Positions 21,006 through 33,516 of a stretch of 64,000 nt of DNA are shown in pieces. Every line of letters begins with the position of its first letter. The first letter of the stretch is position 1. The translations under genes were made by a program, and so were the position numbers. The notes below the pieces were generated by a model. The model ran no database searches. It was not told the DNA's origin and worked only from the letters and a program-made list of their open reading frames with translations. Source of the DNA: Leptospira licerasiae serovar Varillal str. VAR 010 (lineage in GTDB: Bacteria; Spirochaetota; Leptospiria; Leptospirales; Leptospiraceae); NCBI RefSeq assembly GCF_000244755.1, contig NZ_AHOO02000013.1:124001-188000 (forward strand), given 5' to 3'.

Positions 21006-22466
21006 CTAATGCAAGAGACTTCTGATCTTCTTGCGTATTCTGCCTGCAGTAGGATACCCTTTACATAATTCTGCACAATAAAGCAGGACACTTTGTGCAA
21101 GTCTAACCGATTCGATCATGCTTTCTCCTCTGGATAAGAAGAATGTTAGGATTCCCACAAGAAGATCACCAGTTCCCATGACAGCAAGCTTAGGTTCTTG
21201 GTACTCCCAGAAGTAAGAGTTTTCCTCAGGAGTAAATAGAATGGAAACAGGTCCTTTTAAGAGTAAATAGGTTTTCTTTTCCTTTGCCCAAACTTTTGCA
21301 TCTTCCAATGCGGAGTATTGGCTTTGGTATTTTTTGCCGGAAATAGAAGACCATTCTCCCAAGTGAGGAGTTAGTATTGTGCGAGGACCTAAATGTGTTT
21401 CATCCAAATATTTGAATGCGCCCGCATCGAATACTAGAGTTGTTTCCTTGGAAAAAGATAAAGTAGGAAGATCGGAAGAAGCTAATCCAGGACCAACACA
21501 AACCACACTCGCTTTTTTTAGAAATGGATAATCAGAAGTCTTTTTAGCACTTTCTAATTGAGAGATCATGAAAGATGGATCTTTTTTAAGAACCTTTATC
21601 AAAGTATTTGCGGAAGGAGTGAGTATCTGGGAGATTCCACCCCCTAATTCTTGGAATGCGAGAGCAGAGGATAAGATTGCACCGGACATTCCTTCCGATC
21701 CGCCTATAAATACCGCTGAGCCGTTTTTATATTTGTGGGAATCCTTTGCCCTAGTAAGTTTTGAAACTAATTCTACTCTGCTTGCCCTCGGTAAAAGATA
21801 TTTGGAAGTCCGGAATTCTTGTCTTAAGAAGCCAATCGGATGAAATGACTTTCTATCCTTAGGCAAAGGGTAGAAAACATTTTTGATCTTAGGAGATCCG
21901 ATTTCCGCCAAAATATCCGCAGCAAATGGGATTTTTTCATCGGGAGAATAGCCGGAAATAGCATCTATACTTAGGATAAGCAAAGAATCTTTTAGTTTTT
22001 CTTTACAAGCACGGATCTCTGTGGCTGCCTTCGAAATTTCTCCGGATAATGGGCCCTTAAATCCTGTTCCTAAAAGAGAATCCACAAGAACTTCCCCCGG
22101 ATTTACGAGATCGTTCCTAAATTTTTCCAAAGGGATATTTTGGATCTTCAATTCTTTCGTTAGATTTTTATAATATTTCGTCTCTTCGGAGGAATTCCCA
22201 TCTTTCGAATAGATTTCTACTTGCAGACCTTCTGCGCTTAAAAATTGAGCAAGCGCATAGCCGTCTCCTCCGTTGTTTCCTGAACCGCAGAGAATGATGA
22301 TCTTTTTTGCCGATCTAAAAACTTCTTCCCAGGTCTGGAAGACGGAAAGCGCCGCGAATCCCATGAGCAAAGTTCCCGAAATTTTTCGTTCTAAGATGGT
22401 TTGTTCGTCTAAGAGTTTCGCTTCTTCTTCGTTGAATAATACCTGGAAATTAGGAGATCGGCTCAT
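21006..22466 (-). CDS. nnr: Bifunctional NAD(P)HX epimerase/dehydratase
   Basis: Repairs hydrated, damaged NAD(P)H. The N-terminal half (about 1-215) is the YjeF_N epimerase, with GSGNNGGDGYALA. The C-terminal half (about 220-486) is the ADP/ATP-dependent dehydratase of ribokinase fold, with GGSEGMSGA, LTPHLGEWSS and AVMGTGDLLVG. Both halves are complete and the 486 aa match the usual fused length. Start ATG is at 22466, right next to the stop of the lipoprotein gene upstream on the minus strand (22468), so the two are probably co-transcribed. Confidence 0.93.
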   Translation of the reverse strand: MSRSPNFQVLFNEEEAKLLDEQTILERKISGTLLMGFAALSVFQTWEEVFRSAKKIIILCGSGNNGGDGYALAQFLSAEGLQVEIYSKDGNSSEETKYYKNLTKELKIQNIPLEKFRNDLVNPGEVLVDSLLGTGFKGPLSGEISKAATEIRACKEKLKDSLLILSIDAISGYSPDEKIPFAADILAEIGSPKIKNVFYPLPKDRKSFHPIGFLRQEFRTSKYLLPRASRVELVSKLTRAKDSHKYKNGSAVFIGGSEGMSGAILSSALAFQELGGGISQILTPSANTLIKVLKKDPSFMISQLESAKKTSDYPFLKKASVVCVGPGLASSDLPTLSFSKETTLVFDAGAFKYLDETHLGPRTILTPHLGEWSSISGKKYQSQYSALEDAKVWAKEKKTYLLLKGPVSILFTPEENSYFWEYQEPKLAVMGTGDLLVGILTFFLSRGESMIESVRLAQSVLLYCAELCKGYPTAGRIRKKIRSLLH

Positions 22467-22467
22467 T

Positions 22468-23595
22468 TTATTTCCATTTATGGATCTCTAAATAACCGGA
22501 TCTGATCTTCATAGAGTATATCTCGTCGTTCGTATCCATCCAAGTTTCCCTCCAGAGCCCGCGAGGTGGAGGGTAGTTGAGGCGGATATTATTCACATGA
22601 TTTCCGTCTTCGTCGTGGACTTGTAATCGGATAGAATTCCCTTCTTCTACTTCCGTTTCCCAGATAAAAAAGTTATCGTTGTTTAACACCCAATATAACG
22701 TTTCGGAAGGATCCTGGATCTCTTTGATCGGAGTGATCCTTTTGTCTTTGAGTTCGTATTTTAAGATCTTTCTATTTTTGAATCTTCCGGATTTGGTTTC
22801 GTAAAAGCTGAAAGAACCGAGTATATATTCTCCATCAGGATGCGAGATAAACGAATCCACGTACCAAGTATAAGCTTCTCCTTGGTTCAGAGAATCTTTG
22901 AAGTCGGAACCTTCTACCTTCTGTTTTAATTTTCCCGATTCGTCGAAAATGCTGAGTCTCATAGCTCCGTTATATCTATGAAAAACGAATAATAGATCGT
23001 TGTTCCCGGCTTCCATTCTTTCCACATAACCGAATGGAATAGAACCTCCCGCTCCATCGGCGTAGATTGTTTGGGACAGTTTTCCGGAATCGTTTATCTT
23101 TAAGATCACGGAAGGGACAGCTTCTTCCGCTTCCGTGCGAAACTCTCCGGATTTTTTGGTGTAAATGTTTTCGGCCGCTTTGTCTGACTTTACGTCTTCC
23201 TTAGAAACTCTGGATTGAACGTAAATATCATCCCCATCGGAAACGGTGACTAATCCGATCCTTCCCAATTTGATATTATATGTTTTGACTTTGTCTTGCT
23301 TTTCCTTGGAGTTTCCGATTACAAACTTCAGATCTCCGTCCGAGTTGAATGCTTTGATCAAAGATTGTTCGAAGTCCGGAACGTAAATGACCCCGGAGGC
23401 AACCGCCACCTGGTTTGGAACATTCGTCGGAACCCGATTGACTATGCTCACTTGTAATTCTTTTAAATCTTTTCCTAATTTAACTCTTCCGTATAGATAG
23501 GGATTGTAATCATCCACTCGGAATTTGGAGCAAGCTCCCATCACAAAGATAAAACATAAGAAAAAAGGAAGGTATTTTTGGTTTGCCCGGGACAT
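22468..23595 (-). CDS. Putative lipoprotein with propeller-like repeats
   Basis: The frame is open from 23631, but ATG 23595 is preceded by AAGGA at good spacing and gives a normal lipoprotein signal: a basic start, hydrophobic FFLCFIFVM and the lipobox VMGAC with Cys22. The mature 350 residues contain repeated strand units of the kind found in NHL/six-bladed propellers (VASGVIYVPDFEQSLIKAF, ADGAGGSIPFGYVERM, TNDEIYSMKIRSGYLEI). Function unknown. It is divergent from the rimP operon and lies upstream of nnr on the minus strand. Confidence 0.78.
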   Translation of the reverse strand: MSRANQKYLPFFLCFIFVMGACSKFRVDDYNPYLYGRVKLGKDLKELQVSIVNRVPTNVPNQVAVASGVIYVPDFEQSLIKAFNSDGDLKFVIGNSKEKQDKVKTYNIKLGRIGLVTVSDGDDIYVQSRVSKEDVKSDKAAENIYTKKSGEFRTEAEEAVPSVILKINDSGKLSQTIYADGAGGSIPFGYVERMEAGNNDLLFVFHRYNGAMRLSIFDESGKLKQKVEGSDFKDSLNQGEAYTWYVDSFISHPDGEYILGSFSFYETKSGRFKNRKILKYELKDKRITPIKEIQDPSETLYWVLNNDNFFIWETEVEEGNSIRLQVHDEDGNHVNNIRLNYPPPRGLWRETWMDTNDEIYSMKIRSGYLEIHKWK

Positions 23596-23847
23596 TTCGT
23601 TACCATCCTTCTTTTTAGTATAAGAAAACAAGCAATTTCGTTCGTAACAAGAGGATGGCTCGGAACAGGGCGTATTTTTTACTTTACACTAGGGTTAGCC
23701 AAAAATATTTTGAATTGGTATCGGGAACCACCCATTGAATTTGTATGGGAAGCCTGAAAAATTCGGATTATCCGGACTTTTGTAGGTTGTATTTTCCTCT
23801 TTTTTGAGGCAAAACGAAGCGGTTCAGAGACTCTCTGTAAGGCCGGC

Positions 23848-24336
<489 letters not shown>

Positions 24337-24338
24337 TT

Positions 24339-25712
<1,374 letters not shown>

Positions 25713-25780
25713 TCTCTCGATTTGAGGGTTAAGCTTTAGGACCCGTTTTCAGTACATCGCGTACTTGACCAGGACATTAT

Positions 25781-28522
25781 ATGGAAGAAAAGAATAAATC
25801 AATCAAGGAAAAGCTCCAGGGCTCTGCTTCTGCTGACGCAAGTAAGAAGAAGAAGCTGGTGATCAAAAAGAAGCCGGACGAAAAAACGCCTTCTACTTCT
25901 GCAAAGAAAGAAGCATCGGCGGAACCGGCTCCAAATAAACCTGCTCCCGAAGTTTCTTCTGGTCCAAGTACCCCGAAATCTACTCCTACTCCTAAAAAAG
26001 AACCTCTATTTCCAGAACCAAGCACTCGCCAAGAACCTCCGGTTCCTAGATCTGCTCCTCCGGAACATATACTTGGAGAAGGTAGAACCCCTTTCCAAAG
26101 AGAAGACAATAATATTATAGTATCTCGTCCAAGCCAGAGACCAACATTCCCTACCCAAAACCGTGAAGGTGGTGGTGGAAATTACCGAGGAAACCGTTCC
26201 GAAGGAAACCAAGGTTACCAAAACCGTGAAGGCGGCGGCGGTTACCAAGGCGGTCAAGGTGGCGGTGGCTATCGCGGAGGCCAGGGTGGTCAAGGCGGTG
26301 GCGGTTACCAAGGCGGTCAAGGTGGCGGCGGTTATCGCGGAGGCCAGGGTGGTCAAGGCGGTGGTGGTTACCAAGGCGGTCAAGGTGGCGGCGGTTATCG
26401 CGGAGGCCAGGGTGGTCAAGGCGGTGGTGGTTATCGTGGAGGCCAGGGTGGCCAAGGCGGTGGCGGCTATCGTGGAGGCCAAGGTGGACAGGGCGGCGGA
26501 TTCCGTGGTGGTCCAGGTGGCGGCCAAGGCGGTGGTTTCCGAGGAGGCCCCGGTCAGGGCGGCGGATTTAGAGGCGGCCCAGGTGCAGGAACTCCACCTC
26601 CAGGTTTAGGACCTGCAGAAGGCGGAAGAGGAGTTCCTTCCGGTAAAAAACGTAATGATAAAGATAGAGGCGGAAGACCAGAAGGTCAGGAAGGTTCTGA
26701 AAATTCTAAATTCTTCCGTCAGTCTTACAGAAAACCTAAGGTAAGCGGACCTACAGGAGTTTCTGTACCGAAAGAGATCACTCTTTTGGAGAATGTCCAA
26801 GTAGGAGAGCTGGCTAAGAAAATGAATCTTAAGCCGGGTGATGTCATCGGTAAACTCATGAAAATGGGAATGATGGTGACCATCAATAATATCATCGATG
26901 CGGAAACTGCATCGATTCTCGCGGACGAATACGGTTGTAAGGTAAAAGTAGTTTCTCTATACGAAGAAACTCTGATCGACGAAGAAAAAGATAGTCCGGA
27001 AGATTATATTCATAGACCTCCAGTCGTTACCATCATGGGTCACGTTGACCATGGTAAGACAAAACTGTTGGATACTATTCGTAAGTCCTCCGTCATCGAT
27101 ACCGAATCCGGTGGAATCACGCAGCATATTGGTGCTTACCAGGTAAAAACTTCCAGAGGGGAAATCACTTTCTTGGATACTCCTGGTCACGAAGCGTTTA
27201 CATCTATGAGAGCAAGGGGAGCCAAGGTTACGGATATCGTGATCTTAGTGGTTGCTGCGGACGACGGAGTAATGCCTCAGACTTTAGAGGCATTATCTCA
27301 CGCGAAAGATGCAAAAGTCCCTATCATTGTTGCAATCAACAAAGTGGATCTACCTACTGCAAATCCTGATAAGATCATGCAGGAACTCGCAAACCATGGA
27401 CTCCAATCGGAAGAATGGGGCGGGGACACGATGTATTGTAAGATCTCCGCGAAGGAAAATATCGGGATCGATAAACTTTTAGAATCCGTACTTCTGCAAG
27501 CGGAAGTTCTGGATCTGAAAGCGAACCCTAAACGTAGGGCAAAAGGTACGATTGTAGAAGCGAAACTGGATCCGGGCCGAGGAGCAGTTGCTACAGTTCT
27601 TATCCAAAACGGAACACTAAGAGTAGGTGATCCGTTTGTTGCCGGTGTATTCTCCGGTAGAGTTCGTGCGATGTATGACGATTACGGTCATCTGATCAAA
27701 GAAGCAGGACCTGCTTTCCCTGTTCAGGTAACTGGACTAGACGGAGTTCCTGATGCAGGAGCACCTTTCGATTCGGTAGAAGACGAGAAGGAAGCAAGAA
27801 ATATCTCCCAACACCGTATCGAATTCGAAAGAATCGGAAACGCGGGAGCTGCAGGTTCCAAAGTCACTCTGGAAAACATGAACGAGTTCATCAAACAGGG
27901 CGCATTAAAAGAACTGAAAGTAATTATCAAAGCCGACGTTCGTGGTTCTGCGGAAGCGATCAAAGAAGCATTGGAAAAACTTTCCACTTCGGATGTAAAA
28001 CTGAACGTAATTCAGTCCGGAGCGGGAGCTATCGTGGATATGGACGTGATGCTTGCATCCGCTTCCAACGCGATCGTAATCGGTTTCCATGTTCGTGCGA
28101 ATCCTAAGACCATTGCACTCGCCGAAAAAGAAGGCGTTCAGATCAAATACTACAACATCATTTATCAGGTTGTGGACGAGATCAAGATGGCGATGGAAGG
28201 ACTTCTCGAGCCGGAAAGGATCGAAGAAGTTATCGGGACTGCAGAAATCAGAGAAGTTTTCAAAGTTTCCAAGATCGGAAATATCGCAGGTTGTATGGTT
28301 ACTTCCGGAAAGATCACAAAAGCTTCCGGTATCCGCGTGATCAGCGATGGAGTCCAGGTATTCGACGGAAAACTCAAGTCTCTTCGAAGATTCAAAGACG
28401 AGGTCAACGAAGTGGTGAACAATTTCGAATGCGGTATCCAGTTGGAAAACTACAACGACTTCAAAGTAGGCGATACGATCGAAGCTTATACAGTCACAGT
28501 AGTAAAACGGAAACTGGAGTAG
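25781..28522 (+). CDS. infB: Translation initiation factor IF-2 with a Gly-rich repeat
   Basis: GTPase that places initiator tRNA on the ribosome. Of 913 aa, about the first 380 form a variable N-terminal region: a Lys/Pro-rich start, then a Gly/Gln/Arg/Tyr tandem repeat (residues 151-270), then a basic segment and the IF2_N domain ([22 protein letters not shown], shown here across about 20 residues). The G domain has [16 protein letters not shown] and NKVD, followed by domains II-IV to the C-terminus. The repeat is unusual in IF2 and resembles RGG-type RNA-binding regions. Start is ATG 25781. Confidence 0.97.
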   Translation: MEEKNKSIKEKLQGSASADASKKKKLVIKKKPDEKTPSTSAKKEASAEPAPNKPAPEVSSGPSTPKSTPTPKKEPLFPEPSTRQEPPVPRSAPPEHILGEGRTPFQREDNNIIVSRPSQRPTFPTQNREGGGGNYRGNRSEGNQGYQNREGGGGYQGGQGGGGYRGGQGGQGGGGYQGGQGGGGYRGGQGGQGGGGYQGGQGGGGYRGGQGGQGGGGYRGGQGGQGGGGYRGGQGGQGGGFRGGPGGGQGGGFRGGPGQGGGFRGGPGAGTPPPGLGPAEGGRGVPSGKKRNDKDRGGRPEGQEGSENSKFFRQSYRKPKVSGPTGVSVPKEITLLENVQVGELAKKMNLKPGDVIGKLMKMGMMVTINNIIDAETASILADEYGCKVKVVSLYEETLIDEEKDSPEDYIHRPPVVTIMGHVDHGKTKLLDTIRKSSVIDTESGGITQHIGAYQVKTSRGEITFLDTPGHEAFTSMRARGAKVTDIVILVVAADDGVMPQTLEALSHAKDAKVPIIVAINKVDLPTANPDKIMQELANHGLQSEEWGGDTMYCKISAKENIGIDKLLESVLLQAEVLDLKANPKRRAKGTIVEAKLDPGRGAVATVLIQNGTLRVGDPFVAGVFSGRVRAMYDDYGHLIKEAGPAFPVQVTGLDGVPDAGAPFDSVEDEKEARNISQHRIEFERIGNAGAAGSKVTLENMNEFIKQGALKELKVIIKADVRGSAEAIKEALEKLSTSDVKLNVIQSGAGAIVDMDVMLASASNAIVIGFHVRANPKTIALAEKEGVQIKYYNIIYQVVDEIKMAMEGLLEPERIEEVIGTAEIREVFKVSKIGNIAGCMVTSGKITKASGIRVISDGVQVFDGKLKSLRRFKDEVNEVVNNFECGIQLENYNDFKVGDTIEAYTVTVVKRKLE
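26231..26590 (+). repeat. In-frame tandem repeat inside infB
   Basis: Three near-identical 63-bp units (26231-26293, 26294-26356, 26357-26419) each encode 21 residues of the pattern [21 protein letters not shown]. They are followed by 36-bp derivatives (26420-26455, 26456-26491, 26492-26527) and shorter decayed units to about 26590. Differences between units are mostly synonymous third positions, so the array expanded by duplication while the peptide was kept. Copy number could vary between strains. Confidence 0.93.
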
Positions 28523-28529
28523 TATTAGA

Positions 28530-28883
28530 GTGAATCCGATCCGTAAAAGGAAAATCGAAGCGGAGACGGTTCGGACCGTCGCCATGATGATCCTGGCCGG
28601 AAAAGTCAAGGACCCTCGGGTCCATATGGTTTCCGTTCACAGATCGGAACTCTCGGACGATTCCAAAAATCTAAAGGTTTACGTTACAGCCATCTGTACT
28701 GACAAAAAAAAGGAAAAATTACTCGCTGGATTAAATAGCGCCTCGGGTAAATTTGCCGCGACTCTTTCCACAAAACTCAATCTTAGGATCACTCCCAGGA
28801 TGAGTTTTGTTTGGGACGAAGAATATATCCAAGGTTTAGATGAATCCCTCCGACTTACGAGAAAACCAACAAATCCGGACTGA
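28530..28883 (+). CDS. rbfA: 30S ribosome-binding factor RbfA
   Basis: Assists maturation of the 16S rRNA 5' end and cold adaptation. The 117 aa fit the KH-like RbfA fold: NPIRKRKIEAETVRTVAMMI at the start, the strand KVKDPRVHMVSVHRSELSDD (kept short here), and a C-terminal RITPRMSFVWDE, the family's conserved TP-x-L/M-x-F pattern. It starts at GTG 28530, 7 bases after infB. The end of the gene overlaps the truB start by 44 bases. Confidence 0.93.
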   Translation: MNPIRKRKIEAETVRTVAMMILAGKVKDPRVHMVSVHRSELSDDSKNLKVYVTAICTDKKKEKLLAGLNSASGKFAATLSTKLNLRITPRMSFVWDEEYIQGLDESLRLTRKPTNPD

Positions 28884-29766
28884 ATTCGGATTTCTACTCT
28901 TGGATAAACCGATTGGAATGACTTCTTCCGATCTGGTTTTAAAGGCCAAAAAGACTCTCGGACTCAAAAAAGTGGGGCATACCGGCACCTTGGATAAGGC
29001 AGCTTCCGGCTTAATGGTCCTTCCTGTAGGCACTTCTACTAGTTTCTCTCAAGTATTTTTAGGCAAAGACAAAGAATACGAGGCGGATGTTCAATTCGGC
29101 TTCTCCACTGACTCCGGAGACAGAGAAGGTTTAGTCGTAGAAGATTGGGAAACTCCTAAGATCCAGAAATGGTATTTAGAATCCCTGCCTAAATTGCAAG
29201 AGATACTGTCCAAAGTTTCGAGTTGGGAAGAGCAGATCGCGCCTGAAGTCTCCGCACTCAAGGTGCAAGGACAGAGAAGAGCCAAGTTATTTAGAGAAGG
29301 TATCTCTGTTCCACCAAGCATTCGTAAGATCAAAATATTCGAATTCGAAGCGGGAGATTTTTGTCCCGAAGGTTTCAAACTAAGGGCAAGAGTCTCAGGC
29401 GGTACTTATATCCGTAAACTTGTCATGGACATAGCGGAAGAAGCCGGGATCCCGATGTGCCTTAAGTCCTTGAATAGGACTAAGGTGGGAAAACTTAAAC
29501 TGGAGCAGGCGGACACATACGAGGCTCTGCTGCTTGGAAAAGCAATCATACATCCGCCAGAAGAGATCCTGGACATTCCTTCGGTAGAAATTCCCAGCAC
29601 CGAGGTGAAAGACGTTTTTCACGGGAAAAAGATCAAACTGGACTGGATCCCCGCGCAGGAGTTCCTACTTACCTCCCCGGAAGGAGAGATTTTGGCATAT
29701 TGTAGGAGGGAAGGACTTCCTGGCAGCCTTTCTTATAAATATTTGAAGGTCTTTTCTAAAATTTAG
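28840..29766 (+). CDS. truB: tRNA pseudouridine(55) synthase
   Basis: Makes pseudouridine 55 in the T-loop of tRNAs. The 308 aa include FLLLDKPIGMTSSDLV at the N-terminus, the catalytic aspartate in GHTGTLDKAASG, and SGGTYIRKLVMDIAEE in the middle. A C-terminal extension of about 60 residues replaces a classic PUA domain. The chosen ATG 28840 lies inside rbfA, with AAGG 6 bases before it; the first residues before FLLLDKP are not conserved, so a slightly later start cannot be ruled out. The gap to rpsO is 51 bases. Confidence 0.94.
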   Translation: MNPSDLRENQQIRTEFGFLLLDKPIGMTSSDLVLKAKKTLGLKKVGHTGTLDKAASGLMVLPVGTSTSFSQVFLGKDKEYEADVQFGFSTDSGDREGLVVEDWETPKIQKWYLESLPKLQEILSKVSSWEEQIAPEVSALKVQGQRRAKLFREGISVPPSIRKIKIFEFEAGDFCPEGFKLRARVSGGTYIRKLVMDIAEEAGIPMCLKSLNRTKVGKLKLEQADTYEALLLGKAIIHPPEEILDIPSVEIPSTEVKDVFHGKKIKLDWIPAQEFLLTSPEGEILAYCRREGLPGSLSYKYLKVFSKI

Positions 29767-29817
29767 CTTGGACAGGGGGCTAGGCCCTCGAAAATTGGCA
29801 ACAGGTACAATCAAACT

Positions 29818-30084
29818 ATGGTAACTACGGAACAGAAGAAGCAAATTATTTCCACATTTGCAAAAGGAAAGGGGGACACCGGTTCAACGGAAGTTCAAAT
29901 CGCCCTTCTAGACGCTCAAATCAAAGATCTTAACGAGCATTTTAAAACTCATAAGAAAGATTTTCATTCTAAAACAGGTCTTCTTAAACTTATCAGCAAG
30001 CGTAAAAAGTTACAAGAATACTTAAAACGTACTGATCTAGAACGTTATAAAAAACTAATCGAAGCTCTCGGACTCCGCAAGTAA
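29818..30084 (+). CDS. rpsO: Ribosomal protein S15
   Basis: Primary 16S rRNA-binding protein of the 30S subunit. The 88 aa equal the usual length and keep the signature: [18 protein letters not shown], then [33 protein letters not shown] (cited here as two parts) and a basic C-terminus. It starts at ATG 29818. The stop is only 10 bases from the pnp start; unlike in E. coli there is no intergenic hairpin between rpsO and pnp. Confidence 0.97.
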   Translation: MVTTEQKKQIISTFAKGKGDTGSTEVQIALLDAQIKDLNEHFKTHKKDFHSKTGLLKLISKRKKLQEYLKRTDLERYKKLIEALGLRK

Positions 30085-30094
30085 GGAGTTCCTC

Positions 30095-32182
30095 ATGGCT
30101 AAAACTATAACTGGCCAATTTGGCCGTGATTCAATTACTCTCGAAACGGGAGATTGGGCGAAGCAAGCCCACGGGTCCGTAGTATATAAAACCGGAAATC
30201 TAGTTTTATTAGCAACTGTTTGTGCCGCAGACGAACCTAAAGAAGGCCAAGACTTCTTCCCGTTAACTTGCGAATATTCCGAAAAAGTTTACTCGGTAGG
30301 TAGATTCCCAGGCGGATATTTTAAGAGAGAAGCAAAACCTTACGAGCATGAGGTTCTGAATTCAAGGATCATCGACAGACCGATCCGCCCACTTTTCCCG
30401 GAAGGATACTTCTGCGAAGTTCAATTGCAGGTAACCGTTCTATCTGCGGATAACGAAATTTCCACAGCAGGCCACGCTTTAAACGCTGCTTCTGCAGCAT
30501 TAACGATCTCTAATATTCCCTTCAATGGTCCGATTGCCGGCGCCAGAGTAGGAAGGATTAACGGAGAATTGGTTATCAATCCAGGCAACAAAGAGATCCA
30601 GAATTCCGATCTGGACCTGGTAGTTGCAGGAACTAAAACCCATATCGTAATGATAGAAGGTGAGGCAAAAGAACTTTCCAACTCAGAAATGTTGGAAGCT
30701 TTAAAGTTCGCTCACCAACATATCGTAAAATTCGTTGAGCTCCAAGAGAGCTGGGCGAAAGAGCTGGCAGTTGTCAAAAAAGAAGTTAAACTCAAAGTAA
30801 AAGATGAGACTCTTTTGGGCGAGGTCCGCAAATTCGCATTCGATAAGATCTCTTCCGCAAACAAAACAGCGGATAAGGCTTCTCGTAATAAAGAAATCTC
30901 TAATGCAAACAAAGAAATCGTAGAACATTTCAAAGAGACGGTAACCGAATCTGAAAAGATCAAGGATATCAAAAACTTCTTACATGAACTCGAATACGAG
31001 ATCGTAAGAGAGCAGGTATTAAAAGAAGGAGTTCGTTTCGACGGAAGAAAGTTGGACGAGATCCGAAATATCAGTGTGGAGATGAGTCCTCTTCCAGGAG
31101 TTCACGGTTCTGCGGTGTTTACTAGAGGCCAAACTCAATCATTGGGAACTGTGACCTTGGGAACTGCCGCAGACAACCAACGTTACGAAACATTGGAAGG
31201 TCAAAAAGAAAAGAACTTCATGCTTCATTATAACTTCCCTGCTTTTTCAGTGGGAGAAGTGAGAAGATCTTCCGGACCGGGTCGTAGAGAGATCGGTCAC
31301 GGAAACCTGGCAGAAAGAGCTTTAAAACTAGTACTTCCTAAGCAGGACGATTTCCCTTATGTGATCAGAGTTGTATCCGAAATTTTGGAATCCAATGGAT
31401 CTTCTTCCATGGCTTCCGTTTGTTCCGGATCTTTGGCTTTGATGGCTGCAGGAGTTCCGATCAAATCTGCAGTTTCCGGAATTGCAATGGGATTATTCTC
31501 CGACGAATCCGGAAGATTCGCGGTATTATCCGATATCGCAGGGTTAGAAGATCATTTTGGCGATATGGACTGCAAGATCGCAGGAACCAGAAAAGGGATC
31601 ACTGCATTCCAGATGGACTTAAAAGTAACGGGTGTTGCGTTTAACGTTCTAGAGGCAGTATTCGCTCAGGCTGAAAAAGCTCGCTTCCATATACTGGACG
31701 TGATGGAAAAATCCATCTCCAAAGCGGCGGACAGCGTTTCTCGCACAGCGCCTAGGATTATCGTTAAATATATTCCGAAAGATCGTATTGGGGAACTGAT
31801 CGGTCCAGGCGGTAAAAATATTCGCGGGATCATCGAAGCTTCCGGAGCGGATATCAATATAGACGACGACGGAAAAGTGACGATTGCCGGGGCCAACATG
31901 GAGCAGGCTGAAAAAGCTGCCGGCATGGTGGAAGGATTCTTCGCGGAAGTAGAAGTTGGAAAAATTTACGAAGGCAAAGTAAAACGTATCACCGATTTCG
32001 GCGCCTTTGTGGAGATCCTACCGGGCAAAGAAGGACTTTGCCATATTTCCAAATTGGATTCCAAGCGTGTGAATTCAGTTAAGGACGTCGTCAAAGAAGG
32101 TGAGATTATCCGTGTCCGCGTATTGAACGTGGATAAGACCGGAAAGATCGATCTTTCCAGAAGAGACGCTCTCGAAGTTTGA
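30095..32182 (+). CDS. pnp: Polyribonucleotide nucleotidyltransferase (PNPase)
   Basis: 3'-5' phosphorolytic exoribonuclease of the RNA degradosome. The 695 aa contain two RNase PH domains (about 1-215 and 310-540, with GQTQSLGT and [14 protein letters not shown]), a helical linker, a KH domain (about 555-615, [12 protein letters not shown]) and an S1 domain (about 620-690, [13 protein letters not shown]). All parts are intact. Ribosome binding site AAGGAG precedes ATG 30095. It follows rpsO by 10 bases and is followed by a strong hairpin at 32194. Confidence 0.97.
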   Translation: MAKTITGQFGRDSITLETGDWAKQAHGSVVYKTGNLVLLATVCAADEPKEGQDFFPLTCEYSEKVYSVGRFPGGYFKREAKPYEHEVLNSRIIDRPIRPLFPEGYFCEVQLQVTVLSADNEISTAGHALNAASAALTISNIPFNGPIAGARVGRINGELVINPGNKEIQNSDLDLVVAGTKTHIVMIEGEAKELSNSEMLEALKFAHQHIVKFVELQESWAKELAVVKKEVKLKVKDETLLGEVRKFAFDKISSANKTADKASRNKEISNANKEIVEHFKETVTESEKIKDIKNFLHELEYEIVREQVLKEGVRFDGRKLDEIRNISVEMSPLPGVHGSAVFTRGQTQSLGTVTLGTAADNQRYETLEGQKEKNFMLHYNFPAFSVGEVRRSSGPGRREIGHGNLAERALKLVLPKQDDFPYVIRVVSEILESNGSSSMASVCSGSLALMAAGVPIKSAVSGIAMGLFSDESGRFAVLSDIAGLEDHFGDMDCKIAGTRKGITAFQMDLKVTGVAFNVLEAVFAQAEKARFHILDVMEKSISKAADSVSRTAPRIIVKYIPKDRIGELIGPGGKNIRGIIEASGADINIDDDGKVTIAGANMEQAEKAAGMVEGFFAEVEVGKIYEGKVKRITDFGAFVEILPGKEGLCHISKLDSKRVNSVKDVVKEGEIIRVRVLNVDKTGKIDLSRRDALEV

Positions 32183-32193
32183 AGTAAATTAAA

Positions 32194-32214
32194 CCGGCGA
32201 AACTTTTTCGCCGG
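32194..32214 (+). terminator. Strong hairpin after pnp
   Basis: CCGGCGAAA (32194-32202) and TTTCGCCGG (32206-32214) form a 9-bp perfect stem with a 3-base loop, 12 bases after the pnp stop. There is no T run after it, and the TTG start of the next gene lies only 8 bases downstream, so it may be a processing or stabilising hairpin rather than a full terminator. Confidence 0.55.
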
Positions 32215-32222
32215 GTGGTCCA

Positions 32223-33515
32223 TTGGTTTTTCTAGAAGAAAAAAATCATAAAGTAGTATTAGGGAACGGGCTTGTAGTCCTTTTCCAAAGAGCTCCTTAT
32301 TCGGTAAGCGTATCCATGGGAGTGTATGTAAAAGTGGGATCCAGGTCTGAAACTTTGGAAACTGCCGGTTACTGTCATTTTCTGGAACATATGCTTTTCA
32401 AAGATACGGAAAAGCGAACTGCAAAACAACAAGCGGAAGATTGGGAAAGAGTAGGAGCTTACTCTAACGCGGCCACTTCCAGAGAATACACTTACTTTCA
32501 TGCAACCTTAGCTTCCAGAGATCTGGAGCTAGGCTTGGAATTACTTTCAGAAATGATGTTCCAGCCCTTGTTCAGAGAGCAAGATATACGCACGGAAGCG
32601 GAAGTTGTCTTGGAAGAAATGAAAGGTTATGAAGATTCTCCGGAAGACGCGATCCACGATTTTTATTATAATAATCTATTTTCAGAAAATTCCCTAGGAA
32701 GAGATATTATCGGTACGGAGTCTTCCATCCGAGGTGTAACTTCTTCCAGCCTCAGAAAGTTTTACGAGACCTATTATCATCCGGAGAATATGATACTTTC
32801 TCTTTCCGGAAATTATGAGCCTGAGTTCGTATTCAATCTGGTTTCCAAATATTTCTCCCATTCCGTTAAAAAGGGAAAAGAGGGAACATTCGAAACTCCT
32901 AAGAAAGAATTCGGATATTTTCGCAAAGGAAATAAGGAGACGGAACAAGCCTATTTCATTTTAGGCGGAGAAGGTTTTCCTCGGAATTTCCACGATGCTA
33001 CTAGACTTTCACTTCTAACACATGTGTTAGGCGGGGGAATGTCATCTCGTTTATTCCAAAAAGTCAGAGAAGAAAAAGGGCTATGTTATCATATTACGAG
33101 TTATCCTTCCTCTTATCGCGATATAGGGATCAATTCGATCGTTTGCTCTACTTCCAAGGAAAGATTTACCGAAAGTCTGGAACTTATTTTGGAAGAACTG
33201 AGACTTTTTGTGGATAAGGGAGTAACGTCCCAAGAATTGATGGATGCAAAGACCAACCACGAAGGAAGTCTTTCCATAGGTTACGAGCACACTGAAAGTA
33301 GAATGAACAATATCGCTTTCCAAGAATTGTATTATGGTAAATACAATTCTTTAGAGGACAGGATCAAAGAGATCCATTCCGTAACGGAAGAAGAGATCAA
33401 TCAAAAGATTCGCAAAATATTCGCACTTCCTAAATTACATCTTTCCGTTTTGGCTAAATTAAAACCGAAAGAAGAACAAAAAATAAAATCCATTTTTGGA
33501 TCCTATTCTTACTAA
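32223..33515 (+). CDS. M16-family zinc metallopeptidase
   Basis: A 430-aa insulinase/processing-peptidase-type protein. The inverted zinc motif is HFLEH (C-HFLEH-MLFKDT), with the third zinc ligand Glu in the LEEMKGYEDSPEDAIHDF region about 75 residues later. The C-terminal half holds the substrate-binding R/Y pattern GGGMSSRLFQKVREEKGLCY. Catalytic and partner halves are thus both present. No signal peptide is seen, so it is probably cytoplasmic. The start is TTG 32223, supported by alignment of VVLGNGLVVLF with the family N-terminus. dut follows immediately. Confidence 0.9.
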   Translation: MVFLEEKNHKVVLGNGLVVLFQRAPYSVSVSMGVYVKVGSRSETLETAGYCHFLEHMLFKDTEKRTAKQQAEDWERVGAYSNAATSREYTYFHATLASRDLELGLELLSEMMFQPLFREQDIRTEAEVVLEEMKGYEDSPEDAIHDFYYNNLFSENSLGRDIIGTESSIRGVTSSSLRKFYETYYHPENMILSLSGNYEPEFVFNLVSKYFSHSVKKGKEGTFETPKKEFGYFRKGNKETEQAYFILGGEGFPRNFHDATRLSLLTHVLGGGMSSRLFQKVREEKGLCYHITSYPSSYRDIGINSIVCSTSKERFTESLELILEELRLFVDKGVTSQELMDAKTNHEGSLSIGYEHTESRMNNIAFQELYYGKYNSLEDRIKEIHSVTEEEINQKIRKIFALPKLHLSVLAKLKPKEEQKIKSIFGSYSY

Positions 33516-33516
33516 A

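Noticed and set aside
26006..26527. 173-codon minus-strand open frame over the infB repeat
   Set aside because: It is a low-complexity Ala/Thr-rich shadow of the tandem repeat, and the plus strand is clearly IF-2.
26163..26609. 148-codon plus-strand frame in another phase of infB
   Set aside because: Val/Ala-rich by-product of the same repeat.
27905..28609. 234-codon minus-strand frame over infB and rbfA
   Set aside because: Antisense to strongly conserved coding sequence; composition is that of a shadow frame.
30085..30094. rpsO-pnp RNase III hairpin
   Set aside because: The gap is only 10 bases, too short for a stem-loop.
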